Source: a virus. From it: a DNA stretch of 31,569 bases. The first letter of the stretch is position 1. Each line of letters starts with the position of its first letter. This document shows, in pieces, positions 5,989 through 13,651 of the stretch. Below the pieces are notes generated by a model. The model was given only the letters and a program-made list of their open reading frames with translations. It ran no database searches and had not been told where the DNA came from. A program made the translations under genes and the position numbers. The DNA lies in the IMG/VR virus record IMGVR_UViG_3300031749_000025, positions 1 through 31,569 of that record. One strand, given 5' to 3'.

Positions 5989-7421
5989 TGAAGGCATTCC
6001 AGAACCTGCGGCGCAAAGTGGGTGCCATGATCGGCGGCTTTGAGGGCGGACTGTCCGCCCGCCGCCTCAAGACTTTTCAACCCAGCCGCGCGCACGTCAA
6101 CACGCTGATCCAGGCCGCCGGCGCCGACATGACCGCGCGTGCCCGCTACCTCATCCGCAACAACGGCTACGCCGCCAATGCGGTCGAGTCCTGGGCGGGC
6201 AATGCCGTGGGCACGGGCATCAAGCCCTCCTCGGGCATTGCCGATGCCGTGCTCAAGGACCGAGTGCAACGGCTGTGGCTGCGCTGGACCGATGAGTCCG
6301 ATGCCGAAGGACTGACGGATTTCTATGGACAGCAGCGCCGCGCCGCTCGGGAACTGTTCATCGCCGGGGAAGTGTTCTTCCGCATCCGAGCACGCAGGCC
6401 CGAGGATGGGCTGACAGTGCCACTGCAGTTGCAGATGCTGCCGTCCGAGATGCTGCCCTTGAATCACAACCAGGCACTCGACAACGGCCACCGCATCCGT
6501 CAGGGCATCGAGTTCGACAAGATCGGCCGACGCGTGGCCTACCACTTCCTGCGCCGCCACCCGGGCGACATCACCGATCCGGGGCTGGCCGGGGAGACGG
6601 TACGGGTGCCGGCCGAGTCCGTGCTGCACATCGTTGATCCGGTGGACGCTGGTCAGTTGCGCGGCGTGTCGCGCTTCTCGCCGGCGCTGGTGAAACTCTT
6701 TCTGCTCGACCAGTACGACGATGCGGAGCTCGATCGCAAGAAGGTCGCGGCGATGTTCGTGGGCTTCGTGCGCCGGCCCGAGCGCGACTTTGACAACAGC
6801 GGCGAGACCGATGCTCAGGGCGAGCCATTGCTGCCGCTCGAGCCCGGCCAGTTGCAGATTCTGGACGACGGCGAGGACATCACCTTCTCGAACCCGGCCG
6901 ATGTCGGTGGCAACTACGAGGCCTTCCAGTACCGCACCTTGCTACAGGTGGCGGCTGCATTGGGGCTGCCCTACGCCAACCTGTCTGCGGACATGCTGAA
7001 GGCGAACTACTCGAACACCCGTGCGGCGCTTCTGGAGTTCCGTCGGCGCATCGAGGCATTCCAGCACTCGGTGCTGGTGTTTCAGCTGTGCCGCGCGGTG
7101 TGGGCGCGCTGGATGGATACGGCGGTGCTCTCGGGGGCGTTGGACCTGCCGGACTACGAGCAACGCCGCGCCGACTATCTGGACTGCAGCTGGCTGCCGC
7201 CACGCTGGGACTGGGTCGATCCCCTCAAAGACATCCGCGCCGAGATCGAGGCCATCGAGGCGGGGCTCAAGTCGCGCACCCAGGCGATTGCCGAGCGCGG
7301 CTATGACGCCTCGCAGGTCGACGCCGAGATCGCCGCCGATCGGCAGCGCGAGCGCGACCTTGGACTGTGGTTTCAGCGTCGGACCGCGCCAGTCCCTGTC
7401 GATCAACCCGAGTCTGACTGA
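5988..7421 (+). CDS. B: portal protein, lambda gpB family
   Basis: The product is 477 aa (lambda gpB is 533). ATG 5988 overlaps the gpW stop by 1 nt. Residues ~50-80 (ARYLIRNNGYAANAVESWAG, then NAVGTGI) are the hallmark N-terminal block of the lambda portal family, and the central domain contains DPVDAGQLRGVSRFSPAL and LDQYDDAELDRKKVAAMF. The dodecameric portal forms the unique capsid vertex, seeds procapsid assembly and conducts DNA. The C-terminal part is shorter than in lambda; a charged helical tail (AEIEAIEAGLKSRTQAIAERG) ends the protein. An upstream extension to 5862 overlaps gpW and is rejected. Confidence 0.95.
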   Translation: MKAFQNLRRKVGAMIGGFEGGLSARRLKTFQPSRAHVNTLIQAAGADMTARARYLIRNNGYAANAVESWAGNAVGTGIKPSSGIADAVLKDRVQRLWLRWTDESDAEGLTDFYGQQRRAARELFIAGEVFFRIRARRPEDGLTVPLQLQMLPSEMLPLNHNQALDNGHRIRQGIEFDKIGRRVAYHFLRRHPGDITDPGLAGETVRVPAESVLHIVDPVDAGQLRGVSRFSPALVKLFLLDQYDDAELDRKKVAAMFVGFVRRPERDFDNSGETDAQGEPLLPLEPGQLQILDDGEDITFSNPADVGGNYEAFQYRTLLQVAAALGLPYANLSADMLKANYSNTRAALLEFRRRIEAFQHSVLVFQLCRAVWARWMDTAVLSGALDLPDYEQRRADYLDCSWLPPRWDWVDPLKDIRAEIEAIEAGLKSRTQAIAERGYDASQVDAEIAADRQRERDLGLWFQRRTAPVPVDQPESD

Positions 7422-7423
7422 CC

Positions 7424-8752
7424 ATGACCGATCTGCCCCACTTGGCGTCCCGCCTGTACGGGACGCCACTCCTCATTGCGCGCCCCAAACTCGAAGTGAT
7501 CCTCGGGGTGGTGGCCAGAAAGCTCGCAGGCGACACCCTGGCCACGCCACCACCGGCCAACGTCGATGCCGGCATGACCGGTGGCCTCCAGAACCTGGAT
7601 GGCATCGCCATCCTCCCGATCCTCGGCACCCTGGTGCGTCGCTCTTCGTACATTGGTGCCGCCAGTGGCCTCACCAGTTATCACGACATCGAGGCCATGG
7701 CCGAAGCAGCCTTTGCTGATCCGATGGTGAAGGCTGTGCTGCTGGAGATCGACTCCAGCGGTGGCGAGGCGGGCGGCGTGTTCGATCTGGCGCAGCGTCT
7801 GCGGCAGCTGGCACAGACCTCCGGCAAACCCCTGTGGGCCATCGCCGATGAGGCTGCGCTCTCAGCCGCCTACGCCATTGCCAGTGCCGCCGACCGGATC
7901 TGGCTCACCCGCACTGCCGAGGTGGGCTCGATTGGTGTGGTGGCGGTGCACGTCGACGAGTCGGTGGCCGATGCGAAGGCGGGGCTCAACTACACCTTCC
8001 TGCACGCCGGCGCCCACAAGGTCGACGGCCATCCGCACGCGCCGCTGCCGGCATCGGTCGCCGCCGACATCCAGGCCGACGTCGATCAGCTGTACACGCA
8101 GTTCATCGCCTTGGTCGCCCGGTTCCGCCGCCTCACGCCCGAGGCGATTCGTGACACCGAGGCTCGCGTCTATCGCGGTGAAGCCGCCATCCGCGTGGGC
8201 CTGGCCGATCAGATCGGCACCACCCGCGAGGCGCTGACCGCCCTGCAACGCCAGCTGGCGTTGTCTGCCGGCCGCAGCCTGCGCAACAAGGCTGCTTCGC
8301 TGTCGGCCATTCGTACCACTTCCCGATCCCAACCATCCCCGAAGGAGATCTCCATGAACGATCACAACCCCGTCACGCCATTGGACGACGCCCTGGAAGG
8401 TTCGACCCCGAACTCAACCCAGACCCCGGCGCAGTCACCGCAAACCCCGCCGCCGCTCGATGAAGCGGCCATCACCGCCCAAGTGGAGCAGCGACTGCGC
8501 CGCCAACTCGCGGAACTCACCGAGATCGCCGCCCAGGCCAAACGCCTCGGCGTAACGGTCGATCCCGCCCAGGCCCTGGCCCGTGGCGTCACCCCAGATG
8601 CGCTGCGCCAGTCGGTGCTGAAGCAGGCGGCCGAGCGCGATGTGGCGCAAGACATCGTCGCCGAGGCTCCGCCGCAACCCCACACCAAACCCCAATCCGT
8701 CGCTGATAGCCCCTTGGTCAAAGCGGCCCAAGCCTATGGAGGTCGTAAATGA
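7424..8752 (+). CDS. C: S49-family head maturation protease (lambda gpC type) with C-terminal scaffold region
   Basis: The product is 442 aa (lambda gpC is 439). Residues ~60-270 form a ClpP/SppA-type domain. IDSSGGEAGG (109-118) is the oxyanion strand, ALSAAYAIASAAD (145-157) holds the likely nucleophile S147, and AGAHKVDGHP (195-204) holds the likely base K199, a Ser-Lys dyad as in S49 peptidases. Residues from 311 on are low-complexity then helical and match a scaffold, which is also encoded as a separate nested gene. The protease cuts scaffold and itself during procapsid maturation. Its TGA overlaps the next ATG (ATGA). Confidence 0.93.
   Translation: MTDLPHLASRLYGTPLLIARPKLEVILGVVARKLAGDTLATPPPANVDAGMTGGLQNLDGIAILPILGTLVRRSSYIGAASGLTSYHDIEAMAEAAFADPMVKAVLLEIDSSGGEAGGVFDLAQRLRQLAQTSGKPLWAIADEAALSAAYAIASAADRIWLTRTAEVGSIGVVAVHVDESVADAKAGLNYTFLHAGAHKVDGHPHAPLPASVAADIQADVDQLYTQFIALVARFRRLTPEAIRDTEARVYRGEAAIRVGLADQIGTTREALTALQRQLALSAGRSLRNKAASLSAIRTTSRSQPSPKEISMNDHNPVTPLDDALEGSTPNSTQTPAQSPQTPPPLDEAAITAQVEQRLRRQLAELTEIAAQAKRLGVTVDPAQALARGVTPDALRQSVLKQAAERDVAQDIVAEAPPQPHTKPQSVADSPLVKAAQAYGGRK
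8354..8752 (+). CDS. nu3: nested in-frame capsid scaffold (lambda Nu3-like)
   Basis: An internal ATG at 8354, in the same frame as the protease gene, is preceded by GAAGGAGATCTCC, one of the best Shine-Dalgarno sequences in the region. It would give a 132-aa protein identical to the protease C terminus (residues 311-442). This matches lambda, where Nu3 scaffold is translated from inside C. The protein is a Pro/Thr-rich N terminus followed by a helix-rich part (ITAQVEQRLRRQLAELTEIA), as expected for a scaffold. Independent expression is inferred from the RBS and the lambda parallel. Confidence 0.82.
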   Translation: MNDHNPVTPLDDALEGSTPNSTQTPAQSPQTPPPLDEAAITAQVEQRLRRQLAELTEIAAQAKRLGVTVDPAQALARGVTPDALRQSVLKQAAERDVAQDIVAEAPPQPHTKPQSVADSPLVKAAQAYGGRK

Positions 8753-9141
8753 GCACACCTTTGATTTCCCAGTCGACGCTGGGTGACCTGATCAAGCGCG
8801 AGTCCGACCCGGACTACACCCGCGAGACCGTGACCCTGAAGGCGGGCACTGCCTATCCTCTGGGCGCGGTGCTTGGTCGTATCACTGCCACTGGCGTCTA
8901 TACGCTCTCTCCTGCCGCCTCGACCACAGGCATCGAGGGCGCCGAGATCGCCTGCGCCGTGCTACTGCACCCGGTCGCCGCCAGCAACGGGGACACCCAG
9001 GCTGTGGTGCTCGCGCGCGGCCCGGTGATCGTCGCCGACCGTGCGCTGGCCTTCGACGCCTCGGTCACGGATGCCGCCGCCAAATCCCTCAAACACCAGC
9101 AACTGGCTGCCCACGGCATCGTCGTGCGCGCCGCTGCTTGA
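8749..9141 (+). CDS. D: head decoration protein, lambda gpD-like
   Basis: The product is 130 aa (lambda gpD is 110). The start ATGA overlaps the protease stop. The sequence includes the conserved blocks DYTRETVTLKAGTAYPLGAVLG, EIACAVLLHPVAA and VLARGPVIVADRALAFD seen in HDPD-type trimeric decoration proteins that cap threefold sites of the expanded shell and stabilise it against DNA pressure. The position between protease/scaffold and major capsid gene is that of lambda (C-Nu3-D-E). No signal or membrane part is present. Confidence 0.9.
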   Translation: MSTPLISQSTLGDLIKRESDPDYTRETVTLKAGTAYPLGAVLGRITATGVYTLSPAASTTGIEGAEIACAVLLHPVAASNGDTQAVVLARGPVIVADRALAFDASVTDAAAKSLKHQQLAAHGIVVRAAA

Positions 9142-9164
9142 TTCGAATTCACAGGAGTTTTTCC

Positions 9165-10193
9165 ATGACCGTGATCGTCAATCCGTTCGACGCCGGCGGC
9201 TTCACGCTGGCCGAGATGACGGCCGCCATCCAGATGCTGCCCAACCCCTATGGCCGGGTCGGCCAGCTGGGGCTGTTTGCACCCGAGCCGATTTCCCAGC
9301 GCAACGTCACCATCGAGTCCATCGAGGGTGAGCTGCGTCTGTTGCCGGCTGTTGCGCCCGGTGCGCCTGCGACGGTGGGCAGCACCGACAAACGCTCGGT
9401 ACGCTCGTTTGCCGTGCCGCACATCCCGCACAACGATGTGGTGCTGCCCGAGGAAATCCAGGGCATCCGTGGCCTGGGCCTGGCCGCTGGCGAAGACCCG
9501 CTCGTCACCGTGATGACCCGCAAACTCGCCCGGATGCGTGCGAAACACGCGCAGACCTTGGAGTACATGCGCGTGAACGCTCTGCGCGGCATCACCAAGG
9601 ACGGGGCAGGCAATACCCTCTACAACTGGCACGACGAGTTCGGCATCCAGAAGCCCGAGGTGGATTTCGCCTTCGGTAGCACCGAGGACATGGTCATCCA
9701 CTGCACCCAGGTGGCCCGCCACATCGAGGAGAACCTCAAAGGCGAGATGATGACCACCATTCACGCACTGGTCAGTCCGGAGTTCTTCGATGCCCTGGTC
9801 AAGCACAAGACCGTCAAGGAGGCCTACACCTTCTACCAAGGCACGGCCGGTACCAATCCGTTGCGTGACGATGTGCGCCGGGGCTTCCGTTTTGGCTCCA
9901 TCCTGTTCGAGGAATACTTTGGCACCGTGACGCTGGCCAATGGGCAGACCGAGCGGCTGATTCCGGCCAAAGAGGGCGTGGCGTTTCCGCTGGGCACGCT
10001 CGACACCTTCCGCACCTACTTCGCGCCGGCGAACCTGATGGACGCCGTCGGCACCTATGGCCAAGAGCTCTACGCCTACCAGCTGGCGCGTCCGAACGGC
10101 ACTGGCATCGACATCTACACCCAGTCGAACCCGCTGCCCATCGTGAAGCGCCCGGCCCTGACCGTGCGACTCTTCTCCAGCAACGGCTGGTGA
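9165..10193 (+). CDS. E: major capsid protein, lambda gpE family
   Basis: The product is 342 aa, against 341 for lambda gpE. ATG 9165 is selected because ACAGGAG lies 6-8 nt upstream; the in-frame start at 9138 overlaps the RBS and adds unconserved residues. The N-terminal segment FTLAEMTAAIQMLPNPYGRVG and blocks such as TDKRSVRSFAVPHIPHNDVV and PLGTLDTFRTYFAPANLMD are typical of the family, which has an HK97-type fold. It builds the icosahedral shell around portal and scaffold. Confidence 0.95.
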   Translation: MTVIVNPFDAGGFTLAEMTAAIQMLPNPYGRVGQLGLFAPEPISQRNVTIESIEGELRLLPAVAPGAPATVGSTDKRSVRSFAVPHIPHNDVVLPEEIQGIRGLGLAAGEDPLVTVMTRKLARMRAKHAQTLEYMRVNALRGITKDGAGNTLYNWHDEFGIQKPEVDFAFGSTEDMVIHCTQVARHIEENLKGEMMTTIHALVSPEFFDALVKHKTVKEAYTFYQGTAGTNPLRDDVRRGFRFGSILFEEYFGTVTLANGQTERLIPAKEGVAFPLGTLDTFRTYFAPANLMDAVGTYGQELYAYQLARPNGTGIDIYTQSNPLPIVKRPALTVRLFSSNGW

Positions 10194-10552
10194 TGGTCAT
10201 GACGGCCTTCGGTGACCTGACTCGGGCGGTGTCATCCATCGTGCTCGACACCTTCGGCGAGCCGGTGGTGTTTCACCTCGAAGGGCAGGCCGAGGCGCTG
10301 CCGGGCCGGGGCGTGTTCTCGGCGGCGCACCAGGAGGTGGATGCCAGTACGGGTGTGCCGGTGTCCACGGTCCAGCCGGTGTTGGAGGTGCGGCTGGAGG
10401 ATCTGCCGGCCACACCGACCGAGGGTGATGCGGTGACGGTGCAAGGGGTGCTCTACCTGATCGTCGAGGTGCGACCCGATGGGCACGGCTTTCTGAAACT
10501 GATGCTACACAAAGGGGGCGGCCATGAAGCACCCACGCACCCTGATCCGTGA
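10193..10552 (+). CDS. FII: head-tail joining protein, lambda FII-like
   Basis: The product is 119 aa from ATG 10193 (lambda FII is 117 aa). An alternative ATG at 10199 and a GTG at 10190 are in frame; the chosen one overlaps the capsid stop as TGATG. The sequence is beta-rich (VVFHLEGQAEALPGRGVFSA, then a TPTEGDAVTVQGVLYLIVEV strand pair), fitting the small beta-barrel connector that sits between portal/gpW and tail. Assignment rests on position, length and fold-like pattern rather than a sharp motif. Confidence 0.68.
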   Translation: MVMTAFGDLTRAVSSIVLDTFGEPVVFHLEGQAEALPGRGVFSAAHQEVDASTGVPVSTVQPVLEVRLEDLPATPTEGDAVTVQGVLYLIVEVRPDGHGFLKLMLHKGGGHEAPTHPDP

Positions 10553-11078
10553 GGCGGTGGCCGCGCGCCTCATCGAGTCTTTGCCCAAGGTGGATGAGCG
10601 CATCACGCCGGCACGCATCAGCATCCACCGCAGCACGCCGCTGTTTGCCGGCAAGTTGCCGGCGATCCTGATCTACACCCGCGACGAGCGCATCGAAGAT
10701 CAACCCAACGCCGATCCGGGGCTGCGCTATCGGAAGTTGGATCTGTCGGTCGAGATCATCACCAGTGGCGATGCCGCAGCTGAGGAGGCCGATGTGCTGG
10801 CCCAGGCGGTGGAAGCCACCCTCGATGCCGATGAGACCTTGGGGCTGCTGGTCGAAGGCACGCGCCTGACCCGCACCGAGGTCGATCAGGGCGGAGAGGG
10901 CGACACACCAGTGTTGGCCGCTCGATTGTCGTTCGAGGTCAGCTACTGGACCCGACCGCTGGAAACGCCCGAAGGCGCACTGCCATTGCAGGCGCTCTAC
11001 AGCTGGGCGCCGCGCATCGGTGTACCGCATGGGCCTGAGTACCAACCCCTGCTTGATCCCGCCGGAGCCACGCCATGA
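10524..11078 (+). CDS. putative tail terminator, resembling lambda gpU
   Basis: The product is 184 aa; ATG 10524 follows AAAGGGGGCGG and overlaps the FII-like gene by 29 nt. The order of elements recalls lambda gpU. An N-terminal helix (MKHPRTLIREAVAARLIESL) is followed by a strand PAILIYTRDERIEDQ, then YRKLDLSVEIITSG, a helix EADVLAQAVEATLDADE and a late strand AARLSFEVSYWTRP. Terminators cap the tube, fix tail length and dock to the head. It occupies the place where P2 has R and S. The ~40-residue C-terminal tail (APRIGVPHGPEYQPL) is extra. Similarity to gpU is by eye. Confidence 0.65.
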   Translation: MKHPRTLIREAVAARLIESLPKVDERITPARISIHRSTPLFAGKLPAILIYTRDERIEDQPNADPGLRYRKLDLSVEIITSGDAAAEEADVLAQAVEATLDADETLGLLVEGTRLTRTEVDQGGEGDTPVLAARLSFEVSYWTRPLETPEGALPLQALYSWAPRIGVPHGPEYQPLLDPAGATP

Positions 11079-11551
11079 GCGAACGCCATCTGCACCAGGA
11101 CATGACCGAGGCCGAGCGGCGGCTGAGCAATCTGGTGATGCTGGGGCAAGTGGCCGAACTCGATGCGAAGAAGGCCCGGGTGCGGGTCCAAGCCGGTCCC
11201 ATCCTCACGGCCTGGCTGCCGTTTGCCACCGTGCGTGCGGGGCCGGATCGCACCTGGCACGCCCCGGAGCCCGGGGAACAGGTGGTGCTGGTCGCCCCGG
11301 GCGGTGATCTCAATCAGGCCGTGGTGGTGGGGTCGCTCTACCGCGACGCCTATCCGCCGCCGGCCGACAGCGCCGACATCAGCTGCACGGTGTGGGACGA
11401 CGGCGCGTTCGTGCGGTACGACCGCCGCCAGCACCACTGGCACCTGTCGGTGCCATCCGGCGGGCGCATCGTCATCGAGGTTGGCCCCAGCAAGATCGAG
11501 ATGAGTGATAGCGGCATTCGCCTCACGGCACCGCGCATCGATCTGAACTGA
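11075..11551 (+). CDS. V: baseplate assembly protein V (spike shaft), P2 type
   Basis: The product is 158 aa. ATGA overlaps the previous gene. The N-terminal OB-fold domain is visible at residues ~20-95 (LGQVAELDAKKARVRVQAGP, then LPFATVRAG..., PGEQVVLVAPGGDLNQAVVVGSLY). A short C-terminal beta-prism-like repeat follows (GGRIVIEVGPSKIEMSDSGI, then RLTAPRIDLN), as in P2 gpV, whose trimeric needle punctures the outer membrane. P2 gpV is 211 aa, so the prism is shorter here; the missing tip is supplied by the separate PAAR gene 0.5 kb downstream. Confidence 0.92.
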   Translation: MSERHLHQDMTEAERRLSNLVMLGQVAELDAKKARVRVQAGPILTAWLPFATVRAGPDRTWHAPEPGEQVVLVAPGGDLNQAVVVGSLYRDAYPPPADSADISCTVWDDGAFVRYDRRQHHWHLSVPSGGRIVIEVGPSKIEMSDSGIRLTAPRIDLN

Positions 11552-11559
11552 GGTGATGG

Positions 11560-12063
11560 ATGGCAACCTGGACACCTGACCCGGCAATCATCCCCTGGCT
11601 GGAGGTGGTGGCCAACGCCACCTTCGTCGCCGCGCCCATTGTGGCCGTCGACGAGAACGGCACACCGGCCAGCCACTACGACTTCGAGATCGTCGGGCCG
11701 CGGCCCAAGATCATCGGCCTGCAGGTCAGCCAGGACGAAGCAGGGTTGGTGATCGCCGTGCCGCAAGTCATCACGGGCCTGTATCCGCCGGTGGAGATCG
11801 AGTACCAGACGCCGCTGGCTGACGGCAGTCGGCAAACCGGTTTTTGTTGGGACTTCCCGGAGATCCCGGTGGAGGCCGACGAGATCATCTGCTTTACGCC
11901 GCGTAAGGAACCCTCGCTCGACTGGACGTTGCGGGTCACGGCGTACTTTGCGCAGGGCTCAGACAGCGCCGAGTTCATCCTGCGCGTGCACGCCGACTGG
12001 ACACCGGGGCGCGATGCATTGAAGGAGGCTGTTGATGCCCGCCGTCACGAAGCTCGGGAGTGA
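11560..12063 (+). CDS. unknown baseplate-region protein, 167 aa
   Basis: ATG 11560 follows GAGGTGATGG, 8 nt after the V stop. The protein is beta-rich (NATFVAAPIVAVDENGTPAS, then YDFEIVGPRPKIIGLQVSQDE, LDWTLRVTAYFAQGSDSAEF) and looks like one or two immunoglobulin-like or beta-sandwich domains, ending in a charged helix (GRDALKEAVDARRHEARE). I recognise no family. It lies between the spike shaft (V) and the PAAR tip and overlaps the PAAR start by 29 nt, so a role in the central spike or in loading the tip is suggested by context alone. Confidence 0.72.
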   Translation: MATWTPDPAIIPWLEVVANATFVAAPIVAVDENGTPASHYDFEIVGPRPKIIGLQVSQDEAGLVIAVPQVITGLYPPVEIEYQTPLADGSRQTGFCWDFPEIPVEADEIICFTPRKEPSLDWTLRVTAYFAQGSDSAEFILRVHADWTPGRDALKEAVDARRHEARE

Positions 12064-12322
12064 GTGCTCTGGCCACGCGTGTTGGCCACCCCGGCCCAAT
12101 ATCCAGGGTTCGCCCAACGTCTTCGTCAATGGTATCGCGGCGCACCGGCAAAGCGACGCCTGGGCCACGCACTGCTGCGGCAAGTCCTGTCACGACGGGA
12201 AACTCGCCGCCGGCAGCAGCACGGTCTACTGCAACGACCTGCAGCTGTGCCGCATTGGCGATCCGGTCAGCTGCGGTTCGGTAGCGGCCAGTGGGAGCCA
12301 GAACGTCTTTGCGGGTGGGTAG
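12035..12322 (+). CDS. PAAR-domain spike tip protein
   Basis: The product is 95 aa; ATG 12035 is preceded by GAAGGAGG, and the frame overlaps the previous gene. The sequence contains the PAAR hallmarks: GSPNVFVNGIAAHRQSDAWA, a second half-repeat LAAGSSTVYCNDLQLCRIGD, then PVSCGS and a final GSQNVFAGG. Eight cysteines and several histidines (HAC, AHRQ, THCCGKSCH) provide more than enough ligands for the metal that stabilises the cone. PAAR proteins cap the V-type needle and sharpen it for membrane piercing. The family is also used in type VI secretion, but the phage context here is unambiguous. Confidence 0.9.
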   Translation: MPAVTKLGSECSGHACWPPRPNIQGSPNVFVNGIAAHRQSDAWATHCCGKSCHDGKLAAGSSTVYCNDLQLCRIGDPVSCGSVAASGSQNVFAGG

Positions 12323-12352
12323 GCAACAGCTGAGACTCGAGCGCGACGTAAT

Positions 12353-12368
12353 TGCGCAAATTTGCGCA
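12353..12368. promoter_or_regulatory. 16-bp perfect palindrome in the PAAR/W spacer
   Basis: TGCGCAAATTTGCGCA lies in the 78-bp gap between PAAR and W, one of the few real gaps in the late operon and locally AT-rich. A palindrome of this form could be an operator, but no promoter hexamers are convincing beside it. It shares the core GCAAATTTGC with a second palindrome at 14972-14991. Confidence 0.4.
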
Positions 12369-12400
12369 TTTATCCGAATGGGATGAAGGGGGGCTTTGCG

Positions 12401-12763
12401 ATGAATGGCTTCAACGCCCACACCGGCCAGCCCCTCGCTGGCCTCGACCACCTGCGCCAGAGCATTGCCGACATCCTCTCCACGCCCCTGAACACCCGGG
12501 TGATGCGCCGCGACTACGGCTCGCGCATCCCCGAACTGATCGACCAACCCATCACGCCACGCCTGGCCGTGGAACTCTACGCCGCCACTGCCGAGGCGCT
12601 GCGCCGCTGGGAGCCACGCTTCAAGCTCACCCGCGTGCGCCTGACCGACGCGCGGGCCGGCTGGGTCGAGCTGACCCTGGAGGGCGAAGTGCGGCTGCAG
12701 GGCTTTGAAGGCCAGACCGTCACCCTGTCGGGGCTGAGCATCGGCAATGGAGGACGCCCATGA
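12401..12763 (+). CDS. W: baseplate wedge protein W (gp25-like)
   Basis: The product is 120 aa from ATG 12401, with GGGGGG 7 nt upstream; an ATG at 12383 is in frame but lacks a good RBS. The core residues ~15-60 (LAGLDHLRQSIADILSTPLN, then TRVMRRDYGSRIPELIDQPI) are the signature of the GPW/gp25 family, which forms the inner baseplate wedge next to the tube. The gene order V-W-J-I is that of P2. Its TGA overlaps the J start (ATGA). Confidence 0.93.
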   Translation: MNGFNAHTGQPLAGLDHLRQSIADILSTPLNTRVMRRDYGSRIPELIDQPITPRLAVELYAATAEALRRWEPRFKLTRVRLTDARAGWVELTLEGEVRLQGFEGQTVTLSGLSIGNGGRP

Positions 12764-13614
12764 ATTTCACTCCCTCGCTGGCGCCAGAGCTCGCCGGCCT
12801 GCCCACGCCGCAGGTGCTGGAGACCCTGCGCTTTGAGACCGTGTTCGATGCGCTGCTGCGCGACTTTCAGGCGCGCTACCCGCAGTACAGCGCGCTGCTG
12901 GCCTCGGACCCGGCGATCAAGCTGATCGAGGTGGCGGCCTACCGCGAGTTGCTGCTGCGTGCCCGGATCAATGAAGCCGCCCGGGCGAACTTGCTTGCCT
13001 TTGCGGTGGGCAACGATCTGGAGCACCTGGGCGCCTTCTATGGTGTTTCCCGGTTGCCCCAAGAGCAGGACGAGCCGCTGCGCCGGCGCATCCGGGCTCG
13101 CATCATGGGCTTTGCCAATGCGGGCGGCGCCGCGCACTACCGCTACTGGGCCTTGTCCGCTTCGCCGGAAGTCGCCGATGTGGCGGTCGACAGCCCCGGC
13201 CCGGGGCGGGTGCGTATCAGCGTACTGCCCACCGGGCACAGCGACACCGTGCCCGAAGCGCTGCTGGACGCCGTGCGCGCCACGGTGCTGCGCGACGACG
13301 TGCGGGTGCTGACCGACACCGTGGAAGTCGTGCCAGTCAGCCTGGTGCCGGTGACGGTCTCCGCCCAGATCTGGCTCTACCCCGACACGCCCATGGCGGT
13401 GTTCGAGGGACTCGCCCCACGGCTCACGCGAGAGCTCGCCCAGGCCGCCGTGCTCGGCTGGGATCTGACGCGCTCCTGGCTGATCGGGCAGCTGCAGCAA
13501 CCCGGTGTTCACAAGGTCGAGCTGACCGAGCCTGCCACCGATATCCGCATCCACAGCACCCAGGCGGTGCGCCTGACCGACGTCCAGCTGACCTTTGCGG
13601 GCAGAGACCGGTAA
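12760..13614 (+). CDS. J: baseplate protein J
   Basis: The product is 284 aa (P2 gpJ is 302). The N terminus (PELAGLPTPQVLETLRFETV, then LLRDFQARYPQYSALLASDP), ELLLRARINEAARANLLAFA, and the middle EDEPLRRRIRARIMGFANAG-like segment are characteristic of the Baseplate_J family, homologous to T4 gp6, the iris-forming wedge protein that opens during contraction. A C-terminal alpha/beta part ends in IHSTQAVRLTDVQLTFAGRD. There is no in-frame anomaly. A hairpin lies between its stop and the start of I. Confidence 0.93.
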   Translation: MNFTPSLAPELAGLPTPQVLETLRFETVFDALLRDFQARYPQYSALLASDPAIKLIEVAAYRELLLRARINEAARANLLAFAVGNDLEHLGAFYGVSRLPQEQDEPLRRRIRARIMGFANAGGAAHYRYWALSASPEVADVAVDSPGPGRVRISVLPTGHSDTVPEALLDAVRATVLRDDVRVLTDTVEVVPVSLVPVTVSAQIWLYPDTPMAVFEGLAPRLTRELAQAAVLGWDLTRSWLIGQLQQPGVHKVELTEPATDIRIHSTQAVRLTDVQLTFAGRDR

Positions 13615-13623
13615 GCGCGCCGC

Positions 13624-13644
13624 CCTGGGGTTTTTCGACCCAGG
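13624..13644 (+). promoter_or_regulatory. I: hairpin overlapping the ribosome binding site of gene I
   Basis: CCTGGG (13624-13629) pairs with CCCAGG (13639-13644), and flanking CGCC/GGGCG bases can extend the stem past a GA bulge. The right arm contains the start of the CAGGAGGG Shine-Dalgarno of I. Ribosomes ending J at 13614 would reach the stem and could open it, a simple way to couple I to J. Confidence 0.4.
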
Positions 13645-13651
13645 AGGGCGC

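Noticed and set aside
11560-12063. Type VI secretion gene cluster because of V/PAAR/gp25-like genes
   Set aside because: Head, terminase, portal, tape measure and lysis genes flank it, so these are phage baseplate genes.
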